Assembly: GCA_026129485.1 (NCBI GenBank)
Contig: JAHCHY010000001.1
Coordinates: forward strand, 62,001 to 126,000
Length of the DNA: 64,000 nt
Source: Cyclobacteriaceae bacterium
GTDB taxonomy: Bacteria > Bacteroidota > Bacteroidia > Cytophagales > Cyclobacteriaceae
Direction: 5' to 3'
The position numbers and the translations under genes were made by a program. Numbering within the stretch: the stretch's first letter is position 1; every line of letters begins with the position of its first letter. The notes under the pieces were generated by a model. That model saw only the letters and a program-made list of their open reading frames with translations. It was not told the origin of the DNA and ran no database searches. Positions 44,669 to 53,769 of the stretch are shown here, piece after piece.

Positions 44669-46846
44669 ATGAAACGCATTCTCATTCTTACCCTTTTTAT
44701 AGCGCCCTTGCTTATCCAGGCCCAGGCGCTGCGTTGGGCACCGGAAGGAAACGCCTACTATCGCGTAGAAGAAGGAGAGCTAAACCGGTATACCTTGCCG
44801 GCCAATACCAAAACCACCATCGCATCAAAAGCCGACCTTACTCCGGCCGGAGCTTCACAAAGTCTGCGTGTGCGTAATTATACCTTTTCGCAAGACCAAA
44901 GCAAGCTCCTGGTTTTTACGAATACACAAAAAGTATGGCGCCTGGATGCGCGAGGCGATTACTGGGTGCTTGACTTAAAAACAAAATCCCTAAAGCAAAT
45001 CGGGCAGTCGAGGCCGGCCGCATCGCTCATGTTTGCCAAGTTCTCGCCAGACGGTACCCGGGCCGCTTATGTAAGCGGGCAAAATGTATATGTGGAAGAC
45101 CTGGCCACCGGGCAAGTCAAAGCCATTACCATAGATGGCAACCGGAAGCTGATTAACGGTACGTTCGATTGGGCCTATGAAGAAGAATTCGCCTGCCGCG
45201 ATGGCATTCAATGGAGCCCGGACAGCAAGCAGCTATCGTTCTGGCAGATCGATGCCCGCCAGATCCGCGATTTCTATATGATCAACAACACCGATTCCGT
45301 TTACTCACAGATCGTACCTGTTGAATATCCCACCGCAGGCCAGACCCCATCGCCTGCCCGCATCGGGGTGGCCGATATTATTTCGGGCAACATTACCTGG
45401 CTTGCTATTCCGGGCGATCCGCAGCAGCATTACCTGCCCCGTATGGAGTGGAACAATGCCGGTGAAATCCTGGTGCAGCAGCTTAACCGCAAGCAAAACG
45501 AGAGCAAAATATTCTCATGCAACCCGCAAACCGGTGCTGCCAAACTGGTTTATTCCGAAAAAGATGAAGCATGGATAGACTTATTATCGCCCTGGGAAAA
45601 TGTGTATGCCCTCGACTACCGCCACGCTTTCCGATGGCTGAATGCCGGCAAGGAATTTTTATGGGTAAGTGAAAAAGACGGCTGGCGACATGTCTATCGC
45701 ATTGCCAAAGACGGCAGCAAGGAAACCCTGATCACCAAAGGCAATTACGATGTGCTGGACATCCGGCTGGTTGATGAAAAGAATAACATGCTTTACTTCC
45801 TGGCCTCGCCTGCCAATGCCACACAAAAATATTTATACAAAACCAGGTTAGACGGCAAAGGTGAAACCGTACGGGTATCGCCTGCCGGCCAGGAAGGAAC
45901 GCACGATTATTCCATTTCACCATCGGGCGCTTTTGCCACGCACAGCTTCAATAACAGCTTTACCAAACCGGTAACGGAATTGATTGCATTACCGAAACAT
46001 ACCGCGTTGAATGAAAAAGAAAGCATTCAGGCCAGGCTGCCACAGGCCACCCAGCCTAAAACCGTTGAGTTCTTTAAAGTAAAAACCGAAGAAGGCGTGG
46101 AAATGGATGGGTGGATGGTGAAGCCGGCCGACTTTGATGCATCCAAAAAATACCCGGTAGTGTTTTTTGTATATACCGAACCGTGGGGCGCCAACGTGCG
46201 CGATGTATTTGGTGTAGGCGGCAATTCCTTGTTTACCGGTGATATGGCCGAAGAAGGTTACATCTACATCTCGATTGATAACCGGGGAACACCTGCGCCA
46301 AAAGGCAGAGCATGGCGTAAAAGCATTTACCGCAAGATTGGGGTGATAAATATTAAAGACCAGGCATTGGCCGCCAAAGAAATTCTGAAATGGCCTTTTA
46401 CAGATGCCGAAAGAGTTGCCGTATGGGGCTGGAGCGGTGGCGGTTCCGCTACGCTTAACCTGTTGTTCCAGTACCCGGAAATTTATAAAACCGGCATAGC
46501 CGTAGCCGCAGTGGCCAACCAGCTTACGTACGATAACATATACCAGGAGCGTTACATGGGCCTGCCGCAGGAAAACCTCGAAGACTTTGTGAATGGTTCC
46601 CCTGTTACACATGCCAAAAACCTGAAAGGCAACCTGCTGTATATACACGGCACCGGTGATGACAACGTGCACTACTCCAATGCCGAAATGCTGGTGAACG
46701 AATTGATCAGGCATGGTAAGCAGTTCCAGTTTATGGCCTACCCCAACCGCTCGCACGGCATCAGCGAAGGCGAAGGAACATTTGAGCATCTTTCAACTTT
46801 GTATTCGGATTACCTGCGAAAGCATTGCCCTCCGGGTCCGCGCTAA
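44669..46846 (+). CDS. S9-family dipeptidyl peptidase IV-like peptidase
   Basis: 725 residues from ATG 44669 (a longer frame from 44639 lacks a signal peptide). Signal peptide (cleaved near IQAQ), N-terminal beta-propeller ~70-470 (VEDLATGQVKAITIDG, WSPDSKQLSFWQ), then the alpha/beta-hydrolase domain. The nucleophile is Ser589 in WGWSGGGSAT, Asp664/665 is in GTGDDNVHYSN, and His is in NRSHGISEG. The DPP-IV Glu motif DWAYEEEF is present. It removes X-Pro or X-Ala dipeptides in the periplasm. Its TAA overlaps the next ATG (TAATG). Confidence 0.93.
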   Translation: MKRILILTLFIAPLLIQAQALRWAPEGNAYYRVEEGELNRYTLPANTKTTIASKADLTPAGASQSLRVRNYTFSQDQSKLLVFTNTQKVWRLDARGDYWVLDLKTKSLKQIGQSRPAASLMFAKFSPDGTRAAYVSGQNVYVEDLATGQVKAITIDGNRKLINGTFDWAYEEEFACRDGIQWSPDSKQLSFWQIDARQIRDFYMINNTDSVYSQIVPVEYPTAGQTPSPARIGVADIISGNITWLAIPGDPQQHYLPRMEWNNAGEILVQQLNRKQNESKIFSCNPQTGAAKLVYSEKDEAWIDLLSPWENVYALDYRHAFRWLNAGKEFLWVSEKDGWRHVYRIAKDGSKETLITKGNYDVLDIRLVDEKNNMLYFLASPANATQKYLYKTRLDGKGETVRVSPAGQEGTHDYSISPSGAFATHSFNNSFTKPVTELIALPKHTALNEKESIQARLPQATQPKTVEFFKVKTEEGVEMDGWMVKPADFDASKKYPVVFFVYTEPWGANVRDVFGVGGNSLFTGDMAEEGYIYISIDNRGTPAPKGRAWRKSIYRKIGVINIKDQALAAKEILKWPFTDAERVAVWGWSGGGSATLNLLFQYPEIYKTGIAVAAVANQLTYDNIYQERYMGLPQENLEDFVNGSPVTHAKNLKGNLLYIHGTGDDNVHYSNAEMLVNELIRHGKQFQFMAYPNRSHGISEGEGTFEHLSTLYSDYLRKHCPPGPR

Positions 46847-47667
46847 TGGAAATGATTGCTACCCTGCATTTGTTTGAGCCGGTTGAACAAAAGCTGATTG
46901 AGCTGCTGAAATCGCTGGAGCCTGCGGACTGGAACAAGCCAACGGTAGCCGGGCTGTGGACGGTAAAAGATATAGCCGCGCACCTGCTCGATACGAGTGT
47001 GCGCACGCTTGCCCTGTTCAAAAATTTCAGCGGGGATCCGCCCGGCCAGGTTAGCTCTTACCAAGACATAGTGAGTTATCTCAATCGCTTGAATGCCGAT
47101 TGGGTAAAGGCGATGAAGCGCGTAAGTCCTGATACGCTGATTGCGTTTTTACAGCTTGTACAAAAGCCCATGATCGATTATTATCATTCGCTGGATTTAC
47201 ATGCACACGCGCTTTTCTCCGTAGCGTGGGCCGGGGAAAGCGAATCCAAAAACTGGTTTCACATTGCCCGCGAGTACACCGAACGCTGGCACCACCAGCA
47301 GCAGATACGCGATGCCGTGCATCAGGATGGTATTATGAGCCGCGAGTTTTTCTACCCGATGATCGATACGCTGCTGCGGGCATTGCCGCATAACTACAGA
47401 AATACAAACGCACCGGATGGAACCTGTGTCCAGGTGCACATAACCGGTAGTGCCGGGGGCACGTGGATCATTCAATCGCATTCCGGTAAGTGGGGTTTTA
47501 TTGAAGCTGCACCGGCTATAACCACTACCCTTACATTCGACCCGGATACTGCATGGAAATTGTTTACGAAGGCGTTGACGCAGGAACAGGCAGAAGCCAA
47601 TGTAAAAATTACAGGAACCCAAGCATTGGGCGCACCGGTGCTTAAGATGGTAGCCGTGATGGGGTAA
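46846..47667 (+). CDS. DinB/maleylpyruvate isomerase-like metal-binding protein
   Basis: 273 residues from ATG 46846, which overlaps the S9 peptidase stop (TAATG); an in-frame TTG at 46825 is less likely. Residues ~5-160 are the four-helix DinB-like bundle with the typical start (KLIELLKSLEPADWNKPT, GLWTVKDIAAHLLDT) and a metal-binding HHQQQIRDA-type helix. The C-terminus (~180-273) resembles the SCP2-like partner domain (ITTTLTFDPDTAWKLFTKALT). Such proteins use mycothiol, bacillithiol or similar thiols, but the substrate here is unknown. Confidence 0.8.
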   Translation: MEMIATLHLFEPVEQKLIELLKSLEPADWNKPTVAGLWTVKDIAAHLLDTSVRTLALFKNFSGDPPGQVSSYQDIVSYLNRLNADWVKAMKRVSPDTLIAFLQLVQKPMIDYYHSLDLHAHALFSVAWAGESESKNWFHIAREYTERWHHQQQIRDAVHQDGIMSREFFYPMIDTLLRALPHNYRNTNAPDGTCVQVHITGSAGGTWIIQSHSGKWGFIEAAPAITTTLTFDPDTAWKLFTKALTQEQAEANVKITGTQALGAPVLKMVAVMG

Positions 47668-47772
47668 GAAAGTAAGACTATCTTCGTTAACGCACAAAGA
47701 TTTGTATATTTCGTTTTAAGCGTTACAAACAAATAACAAGATATAAGGAGATTCACAATTTATAATTTTACC

Positions 47773-48456
47773 ATGCTAAAAGGCAAACACCTGTTTTTCA
47801 TATTAAGTGTAATCATTAGCCTGTCTTCTTGCACAACAACCAGGCTATTAACATCATCAGTAAAAGCTAACGAGGTAACAGATTTGCAAAAATTTGAGAC
47901 ACTCTCGTATATAACCTTAATTGAAAAAGCGAACCGGGGAACACACAACGACACGCTCTCCAATCTTTCAAAAGCAATTTTTGCTGATGTTCTAAGTTCA
48001 TTTGGCAATCGTATTCCATTAACTGGTAACATTATTGTAAACGACTTTCAGACAAGAAACAGGGTTCGGCAAGAGATAGAATTTCTTTGCATTACTGCTG
48101 ACAAGAAAAAAGAAATTTCCTCGCTCAAATTAATGCCAACGCTTGACTCTCTGTTAGAACAAAACCAAAAGAGATTTGGCCTAATCACAATAACATCAGG
48201 GCTTACAAGAGTAAAAGGCAACTACGGAAAACAAATAGCCAAAGGGATTGGAATTGGAATACTCTCCCTGGGAATGGTTCATGTTACTCCCATAAAGGCA
48301 CATTCAACGGTTTATGTAATGATACTGGATTCAAAAGATAATAATATTGCATTTTTCAGGAGATCACGCTTATCCGATAAAGAACCGCTTGATGAAGCTA
48401 TTCTTAGAAAACAAGTGCAAAGAATATTCAAGGGGTACTTTTGGCCGCCAAATTAA
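47773..48456 (+). CDS. Lipoprotein of unknown function
   Basis: 227 residues with a lipobox (ISLSSC). The mature protein has no recognised domain; it contains a glycine-rich hydrophobic stretch (KQIAKGIGIGILSLGMVHV, ~150-170) followed by beta strands. The gene is visibly richer in A and T than its neighbours and sits next to a tRNA and a decayed tRNA copy, which may point to recent acquisition. The 105-base gap before it holds a box TATATTTCG resembling a -7 element. No function assigned. Confidence 0.6.
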   Translation: MLKGKHLFFILSVIISLSSCTTTRLLTSSVKANEVTDLQKFETLSYITLIEKANRGTHNDTLSNLSKAIFADVLSSFGNRIPLTGNIIVNDFQTRNRVRQEIEFLCITADKKKEISSLKLMPTLDSLLEQNQKRFGLITITSGLTRVKGNYGKQIAKGIGIGILSLGMVHVTPIKAHSTVYVMILDSKDNNIAFFRRSRLSDKEPLDEAILRKQVQRIFKGYFWPPN

Positions 48457-48512
48457 AGCTCAATTATTTAAGTGCCTTATTCCTTAGCAAAAGAAGATGT
48501 TATGCATAAAAC

Positions 48513-48539
48513 AAAAAACCACCTGTCGGTGGTTTTTTT
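48513..48539. terminator. Bidirectional terminator between the lipoprotein gene and tRNA-Ala
   Basis: ACCACC (48518-48523), loop TGTC, GGTGGT (48528-48533), flanked by A5 and T6, so it can end transcripts on either strand. It serves the lipoprotein gene (+) and the tRNA (-), whose ends flank it. Confidence 0.85.
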
Positions 48540-48541
48540 AG

Positions 48542-48618
<77 letters not shown>

Positions 48619-48660
48619 TTCTATTCAAAATAATATCCCAACTTCTTTGGGATGCTTTTA

Positions 48661-48734
48661 TCAGAACAAACTCAGTATAACAATGACCTTCCCGATTGCT
48701 ATCGGGACGCTCTAGCCAGCTGAGCTAATCCCCC
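48661..48734 (-). pseudogene. Decayed second copy of tRNA-Ala
   Basis: On the minus strand the 5' half (acceptor strand, D arm) matches the tRNA-Ala gene exactly over 28 bases, and ATGACCT of the variable region is kept. The anticodon arm is replaced by a perfect palindrome (TCCCGAT..ATCGGGA) giving an eight-base loop. The T loop (TTCGAA) and the 3' acceptor strand no longer match, so it cannot be a functional tRNA. Between it and the good gene there is also a 7-bp hairpin (ATCCCAA/TTGGGAT, 48635-48653). Confidence 0.75.
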
Positions 48735-48788
48735 ATTCAGCGCGTGCAAATATATCAAATTTCCAAATCCTGCAAGGGACGGCTGACC

Positions 48789-49505
48789 TTATTGAATATG
48801 GTGCTTTTCAATAAAATCGCGAAAGGCCTTGCGGTAGGTATCGCCAATCGGCAGGGAGGCTTGTCCGATCTGTACTTCGTTTTTATGCACCACATCAATT
48901 GCTTTAACGGCCACAATAAATGAATTGTGAATCCGGATAAACTTATCGGCCGGCAGTTGCTCCTCCAGCGTTTTCATCCGCTGCAACGTAACTATTTTCT
49001 GGCCGGGTGTATGGATAGTAACGTAATCCTTCAGGCCCTCCACGTATAAAATATCATCCAACTGTACTTTAACTGATTTGGTACCGTCTTTTACAAACAC
49101 AAAACCGGGTGCGGTTACCTCCGAAACCACAACCGTTTTTCCTTCGCCTGCCAGGCGCTGCGTTACTTTGTCAACTGCCTTTAGAAAGCGCTCGAAGGTT
49201 ACCGGCTTTAGCAGGTAATCGGCTACATCCAGCTCGTATCCTTCCAGCGCATACTCGGAGTAAGCGGTGGTAAGCACCACCATGGGTTTGTTTTGCAAAA
49301 CTTTAAGCAGCGAAATACCGGTAAGCTGCGGCATCTGCACATCGAGGAACAAAATATCAACCGGCTGCTCACGTAATACCTCAAGCGCTTCCAGCGGATT
49401 ACCGAAAGCCTGCACAAGATTAAGCGTAGGCACCTTGCTTACGTAATCCGCCAGCAGGTTACGGGCAAGCGGTTCGTCTTCAATTATGATGCAATTCAGC
49501 TTCAA
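48789..49505 (-). CDS. LytTR-family response regulator
   Basis: 238 residues. Receiver ~1-120 with acidic EDE (9-11), phosphoacceptor Asp55 (ILFLDVQMPQ), Thr in LTTAYSEYALEG and Lys in YLLKPVTF. LytTR DNA-binding domain ~135-235 (DILYVEGLKDYVTIHTPG, KFIRIHNSFIVAVKAID). It overlaps the kinase gene by 4 bases (ATGA), so it is the partner of that kinase. The divergent receptor gene at 50803 has a 21-bp-spaced direct repeat in front and is a likely target. Confidence 0.94.
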   Translation of the reverse strand: MKLNCIIIEDEPLARNLLADYVSKVPTLNLVQAFGNPLEALEVLREQPVDILFLDVQMPQLTGISLLKVLQNKPMVVLTTAYSEYALEGYELDVADYLLKPVTFERFLKAVDKVTQRLAGEGKTVVVSEVTAPGFVFVKDGTKSVKVQLDDILYVEGLKDYVTIHTPGQKIVTLQRMKTLEEQLPADKFIRIHNSFIVAVKAIDVVHKNEVQIGQASLPIGDTYRKAFRDFIEKHHIQ

Positions 49506-50539
49506 CTGAGTGTTAGCGTTACCTGAACGAAATATACATCCTTTTTATCTTCGGTTGCCAGCTTGTATTGGTTGGGATAGCTCAGGTCCAGCCTGCGTTT
49601 TACATTCTGCAAGCCAATACCGGATTTCTCGTGGTTGTTTGCAATTTCGGGCTTACTGTTCTCAACTGTATAAATTAATTGTTTGCCTTCCAGCTTTATT
49701 GAAACATTTACCCAGGCCCTGGCATTGTTACCGCTTACGCCATGCTTGAATGCATTTTCCAGGAAAGTAATCAGCACCAGCGGGGCAATGCGCAGGTTGT
49801 CCGGGTTGCCGATCACTTCAAATTTGATGGGTATCTGGTTATTCAACCTTAATCTCTCCAGGCTGATATAATTTTCCATGTACTCAATCTCTTTAGAAAG
49901 TAATACCTGCGTGTGATTGCTGTCATAAATCATGTACCGCATCATCTGCGAAAGCTTGGCAATCACTTCCGTAGTGTTGTCGGATTTGGTATACGCCAGG
50001 TAATACAGGTTATTAAGCGTATTAAACAAAAAGTGCGGGTTGATCTGGGCTTTCAGAAAATTCAGCTCCGCCATCAGCTTTTCATTTTCTATTTCCCTGC
50101 GCTTGGATTCCAGCTCAAACCATTCTACTGCAAAACGAAGCATGCCTACAAACAGCACGATGAGCAGCGTAATAGCCACCATCTGAACAATAAAAAAGCT
50201 GGAGTAGAAATATTCTACCCGGTGCGAATATCCATCGGCCAGGTGGCGTTGCAGGTAAACCCGCAGCGTAAGCAACCCGCCAATGGTAACACCAAACTCC
50301 AGCAGGTATCGCAACAGGTTTTTACTCTTGATAAACCGGGGCCAGATAAAAAAGTAGTTGAGATAGGCAATGGTAACGGTAAACACCAACTGCACGGAAG
50401 TTGACGTAAGCAGGCGCTCCCAATCGTAGCCGCGCCCGCGCTGAAATACGGAAGCCTGGTACAGGTTAAACGACAGGTAAACAAACCAAAACGATACGTG
50501 CAACAGCACGACACGGTTCCGGTTAATGAAGGATTGCAT
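49502..50539 (-). CDS. LytS-type sensor histidine kinase
   Basis: 345 residues. Four membrane helices in the first ~135 residues (~10-28, ~45-66, ~76-95, ~115-135) with very short loops, then a helical linker and the His_kinase domain: QINPHFLFNTLNNLYYL (His169), then LVLITFLENAFKHG (N box) and a G2 motif SGIGLQNVKRRLDL. Typical LytS/YehU-like membrane sensor without a separate input domain, so the stimulus is probably the membrane or a bound small ligand. First gene of the pair; promoter at 50566-50593. Confidence 0.94.
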   Translation of the reverse strand: MQSFINRNRVVLLHVSFWFVYLSFNLYQASVFQRGRGYDWERLLTSTSVQLVFTVTIAYLNYFFIWPRFIKSKNLLRYLLEFGVTIGGLLTLRVYLQRHLADGYSHRVEYFYSSFFIVQMVAITLLIVLFVGMLRFAVEWFELESKRREIENEKLMAELNFLKAQINPHFLFNTLNNLYYLAYTKSDNTTEVIAKLSQMMRYMIYDSNHTQVLLSKEIEYMENYISLERLRLNNQIPIKFEVIGNPDNLRIAPLVLITFLENAFKHGVSGNNARAWVNVSIKLEGKQLIYTVENSKPEIANNHEKSGIGLQNVKRRLDLSYPNQYKLATEDKKDVYFVQVTLTLS

Positions 50540-50565
50540 CTTTTAACAAAAAATTAATTTTTGAC

Positions 50566-50593
50566 CAAAGGTAGGGTGCAGCGCCAGACCAAA
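50566..50593 (-). promoter_or_regulatory. Promoter of the LytS/LytTR pair
   Basis: Minus-strand TTTG (50590-50593), a 16-base spacer and TACCTTTG (50566-50573), 26 bases before the ATG at 50539. The spacer is one base shorter than usual. It faces away from the receptor gene. Confidence 0.6.
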
Positions 50594-50686
50594 TGCATCT
50601 GGATTATGCTTTTAGACCGTTAACGTAATCTAATCGACCGAATATCCTAAACCCGCGTTTTTAAAGTATTTTAGCTGGCTTTTGGA

Positions 50687-50717
50687 ATTGTCGAATCGTT
50701 TGGCCGGATTGTCTAAT
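50687..50717 (+). promoter_or_regulatory. Candidate LytTR operator: 10-bp direct repeat, 21-bp period
   Basis: ATTGTCGAAT (50687-50696) and ATTGTCTAAT (50708-50717) differ by one base and are 21 bases apart, the geometry of LytTR binding sites. They lie in the 263-base gap between the LytS/LytTR pair and the divergent receptor gene, about 85-115 bases before its ATG. The target is inferred from position. No consensus for this regulator is known to me. Confidence 0.55.
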
Positions 50718-50802
50718 ACCGCGAATAAAAAGGAAACAAAAGGCGTCCTTTGCAGTTAAACAGATCGGAAAAGTGAAGAGGATTTTTAAAAATAACCCCC
50801 TG

Positions 50803-53712
50803 ATGAAAAAGATTTTTTTAACCGCTGTTATCGCATGTGCTACGCTAACCGGCTTTGCACAGAATAACGGCCGGATTATTGGCGTAGTAATGGACGCCAA
50901 AACCAACCAGCCGGTAGAATTTGCTACCGTAGCTTTAACAGATGCAGATGGCAAAACCGTAAACGGCACCATTGCCGATGCAAAAGGAAAATTTACGATC
51001 GAAAAAATTGCCAACGGAACCTACACCGTAACCATATCTTTTATCGGGTACGAAACCATTACCAAATCCGATCTGGTATTAGATGGCAGAAGAGCTGAGG
51101 TTAACCTGGGAACTGTAAAAATAAGCGAAGAAGCTACGCAATTAGGTGAAGTCGTGATTGAGGCGCAGAAAGACCTGGTGGAAGAACGTGTTGACCGCAC
51201 TATTTATAATGCAGAGAATGATGTTACTACCCGGGGAGGTGATGCCACGGATGTTTTAAAGCGTGTACCCATGCTTTCGGTTGACCTGGATGGTAATGTA
51301 AGTATGCGCGGCAGCTCTAATATTATGGTATTGATCAACAACAAGCCATCTACCATTATGGCCAACTCAGTAGCGGATGCCCTGAAACAGATTCCTTCCG
51401 ACCAGATTAAAACGGTAGAAGTGATCACATCACCATCTGCAAAATATGATGCAGAGGGATCTGCCGGCATCATCAACATTATTACCAAGAAAAACACCTT
51501 GGAAGGGTTAACCTTAAACATCGATGCGGGTGCAGGCCTGCGTGGCTCAAACCTGGGACTTAACGGAAACTACCGCAGGGGCAAAATGGGCTTTTCGCTG
51601 GGCGGATTTGGAAGAGCCAGCTACAATGTACGGGGCGCTTTCGAAAACCAGCAGCTTACCTCCTCAGAATCATCGGAAACATTCTCGTATCAAAGTGGTG
51701 AAAACCGCAGCCGTGGCTTATTCGGAAATTATAACCTGGGCTGGGATTATGACATTAACAAGAAAAACTCGCTTGCCGCATCGGTTCGTTTTGGCCTGAG
51801 AAACAATCAATCCTTCCAAGACAACCTGATTTCGCAGATCTACCGCAATGATGCACTTATCTCAAACAGCTTGCGCGATGTAAATACAAACAACCTTTCC
51901 AATAACGTGGATATGAATTTCACCTATACACGTTCGTTTGATAAACCCCAACGCGAATTCAGCGTGCTGGCCATGTACAGCCGCAACAACAGGAATAACG
52001 ATTTCACCAATACGATTTACAATACCGATACCTATGATATTTTTCAGCGCCTGAAAAACCTGAATGACGGGTTAAATGAGGAATTCACTATCCAGGCCGA
52101 TTACCAGACTCCCATTAACAATAACCAGATGTTTGAGGCGGGCGTTAAAGAAATCAAAAGAAAAGTGCTGAGTGATTTCCAGGTCTTCACTGCAGCAGGT
52201 GCAAATGGCGAGTTTGTTCCGGAAACGGATGCCACCCGCTCCAATCAGCTTAACTACGACCAAGATGTAATCTCCGGTTACATGTCGTACACATACAGCG
52301 CAAAAAGCGGCTACAGCCTTAAGGCAGGCGCCCGTTACGAATACACTATTATCAACGCCTATACCCGAACAGAATCAAATATCGAGATCCCGGAATACGG
52401 TGTCCTGGTTCCGAGCTTCAACGCATCCCGGAAATTGAAAAAAGGCACTGTTAAAGCTTCCTACAACAGAAGAATTCAACGGCCTTCCATCCAGTTCCTG
52501 AATCCTAACGTACAAAATGCAAACCCGCTTAGTGAGACAGTTGGTAATCCACAGCTTGATCCTGAGTTTACCAACAACTTCGAATTGGGTTACAGCACTT
52601 TCATTAAAGGAACATCTGTCAACCTTACAGGTTTTGTCAGGAACTCAAATAACGCTATCCAGAGCCTGCGCCAGGTTGTGCGCGATAGTGTGATTCAAAC
52701 CACCTATGGCAACCTTGGAATAGAAAATGCGTATGGTGGCAGTATTTTCACCAATATCAGCGTGGGTAAACTTTCTTTCAATGTAGGTGGCGATGTTTAC
52801 TTTGCCGATATGCTGAACCCGGGGTCAGATCTTACTCCCCGTGTGAGCAATAGTGGTTGGGTTTACAGCGGTCGTGGTTTTGGAAGCTACGATTTGGGTA
52901 AAGGCTGGGCTGTTCAGGGTTTCGGATTTTACCGGGGCCGCAGGGTTAACCTGCAGGGTTTCCAGGGCGGATTTGGTACCTATAGTATGGGCGTGCGCAG
53001 AGAGTTCAAAAATAAAAAAGGAAGCATTGGTGCCGGTTTGGAAAACTTCCTAGCTCCTTCCATGAAAATCAGGAACTCTGTAATAACCAATACCGGAACG
53101 CAGAGCATCAACCAGAACAGCTTTACTGAAATGCGAAACTTCAGCTTCCGTGTTAATGTAAGCTACCGCATTGGTAAAATGAGCTTCGACCAGCCGCGCA
53201 GACGTGGCGGCCGCTCCGTAAACAACGATGACCTGAAAATGGGGGGCGATAACGATGGCGGAGGCATGGACAATGGTGGCGGTATGGGTAATAATATGGG
53301 TGGCGGTCAGCAGCGGGGCAACTTTGGGGGCGGTCGTAATAACACCACCGTGGTAAGGCCAACCACCGAGGCGCAGACCCAACCTGTAGATTCAACTGCT
53401 GTAGTAGTGGCTGAAGGAAACTGGGAATACACTGTAGAAAGTCCGCAGGGCGCCAACGGAGGTACACTTAAGATCACCAAAGAGGGTGATGCATACACCG
53501 GTGTAATTGTAAATGCACGTTTCAACCGCGAAACACCTGTTAAAGATGTAAAGGTGAGTGGTAATGAGTTAAGCTTCGGTTACGAGGTGAACTTTGGAGG
53601 CAATAGCAGCACCGTGCTGGTAAAAGGTATTATTAACGGAGATGAGTTTACCGGAACCATGACCATGGGGCAATTCGGATCCTTCCCGATGACAGCCAAA
53701 CGGGCACAATAA
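50803..53712 (+). CDS. Outer-membrane beta-barrel receptor with C-terminal extra domain
   Basis: 969 residues from ATG 50803 (an in-frame GTG at 50773 is less likely; the signal peptide MKKIFLTAVIACATL begins at 50803). A carboxypeptidase-regulatory domain (~25-105; GVVMDAKTNQPVEFATVAL), a plug (~115-230; RGGDATDVLKRVPMLSVDLDG) and a long barrel follow. A Gly/Asn-rich linker (~820-855) leads to a separate ~95-residue beta domain (~865-969; WEYTVESPQGANGG, then GDEFTGTMTMGQFGSFPM) that is unusual after a barrel. TonB-receptor family, but no TonB box seen, so import is not assured. Likely regulated by the divergent LytTR pair. Confidence 0.85.
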   Translation: MKKIFLTAVIACATLTGFAQNNGRIIGVVMDAKTNQPVEFATVALTDADGKTVNGTIADAKGKFTIEKIANGTYTVTISFIGYETITKSDLVLDGRRAEVNLGTVKISEEATQLGEVVIEAQKDLVEERVDRTIYNAENDVTTRGGDATDVLKRVPMLSVDLDGNVSMRGSSNIMVLINNKPSTIMANSVADALKQIPSDQIKTVEVITSPSAKYDAEGSAGIINIITKKNTLEGLTLNIDAGAGLRGSNLGLNGNYRRGKMGFSLGGFGRASYNVRGAFENQQLTSSESSETFSYQSGENRSRGLFGNYNLGWDYDINKKNSLAASVRFGLRNNQSFQDNLISQIYRNDALISNSLRDVNTNNLSNNVDMNFTYTRSFDKPQREFSVLAMYSRNNRNNDFTNTIYNTDTYDIFQRLKNLNDGLNEEFTIQADYQTPINNNQMFEAGVKEIKRKVLSDFQVFTAAGANGEFVPETDATRSNQLNYDQDVISGYMSYTYSAKSGYSLKAGARYEYTIINAYTRTESNIEIPEYGVLVPSFNASRKLKKGTVKASYNRRIQRPSIQFLNPNVQNANPLSETVGNPQLDPEFTNNFELGYSTFIKGTSVNLTGFVRNSNNAIQSLRQVVRDSVIQTTYGNLGIENAYGGSIFTNISVGKLSFNVGGDVYFADMLNPGSDLTPRVSNSGWVYSGRGFGSYDLGKGWAVQGFGFYRGRRVNLQGFQGGFGTYSMGVRREFKNKKGSIGAGLENFLAPSMKIRNSVITNTGTQSINQNSFTEMRNFSFRVNVSYRIGKMSFDQPRRRGGRSVNNDDLKMGGDNDGGGMDNGGGMGNNMGGGQQRGNFGGGRNNTTVVRPTTEAQTQPVDSTAVVVAEGNWEYTVESPQGANGGTLKITKEGDAYTGVIVNARFNRETPVKDVKVSGNELSFGYEVNFGGNSSTVLVKGIINGDEFTGTMTMGQFGSFPMTAKRAQ

Positions 53713-53737
53713 GATTTTAGGTAAGGGGTGTTTGGGT

Positions 53738-53768
53738 AAAATGCCGGACCGCAAGGCCGGCATTTTTG
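53738..53768. terminator. Shared terminator for two convergent genes
   Basis: AAAATGCCGG (53738-53747) pairs with CCGGCATTTT (53757-53766) across a nine-base loop, with A- and T-tracts on either side. It serves the receptor gene ending at 53712 and the CotH-type gene whose stop is at 53770. Confidence 0.85.
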
Positions 53769-53769
53769 T

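Noticed and set aside
45989-46789. A 266-codon open frame on the minus strand inside the DPP-IV-like gene
   Set aside because: Antisense to the hydrolase domain with an intact catalytic triad; no domain or start signal supports it.
48661-48734. A second functional tRNA-Ala
   Set aside because: The T arm and 3' acceptor strand do not pair, and the anticodon loop has eight bases.
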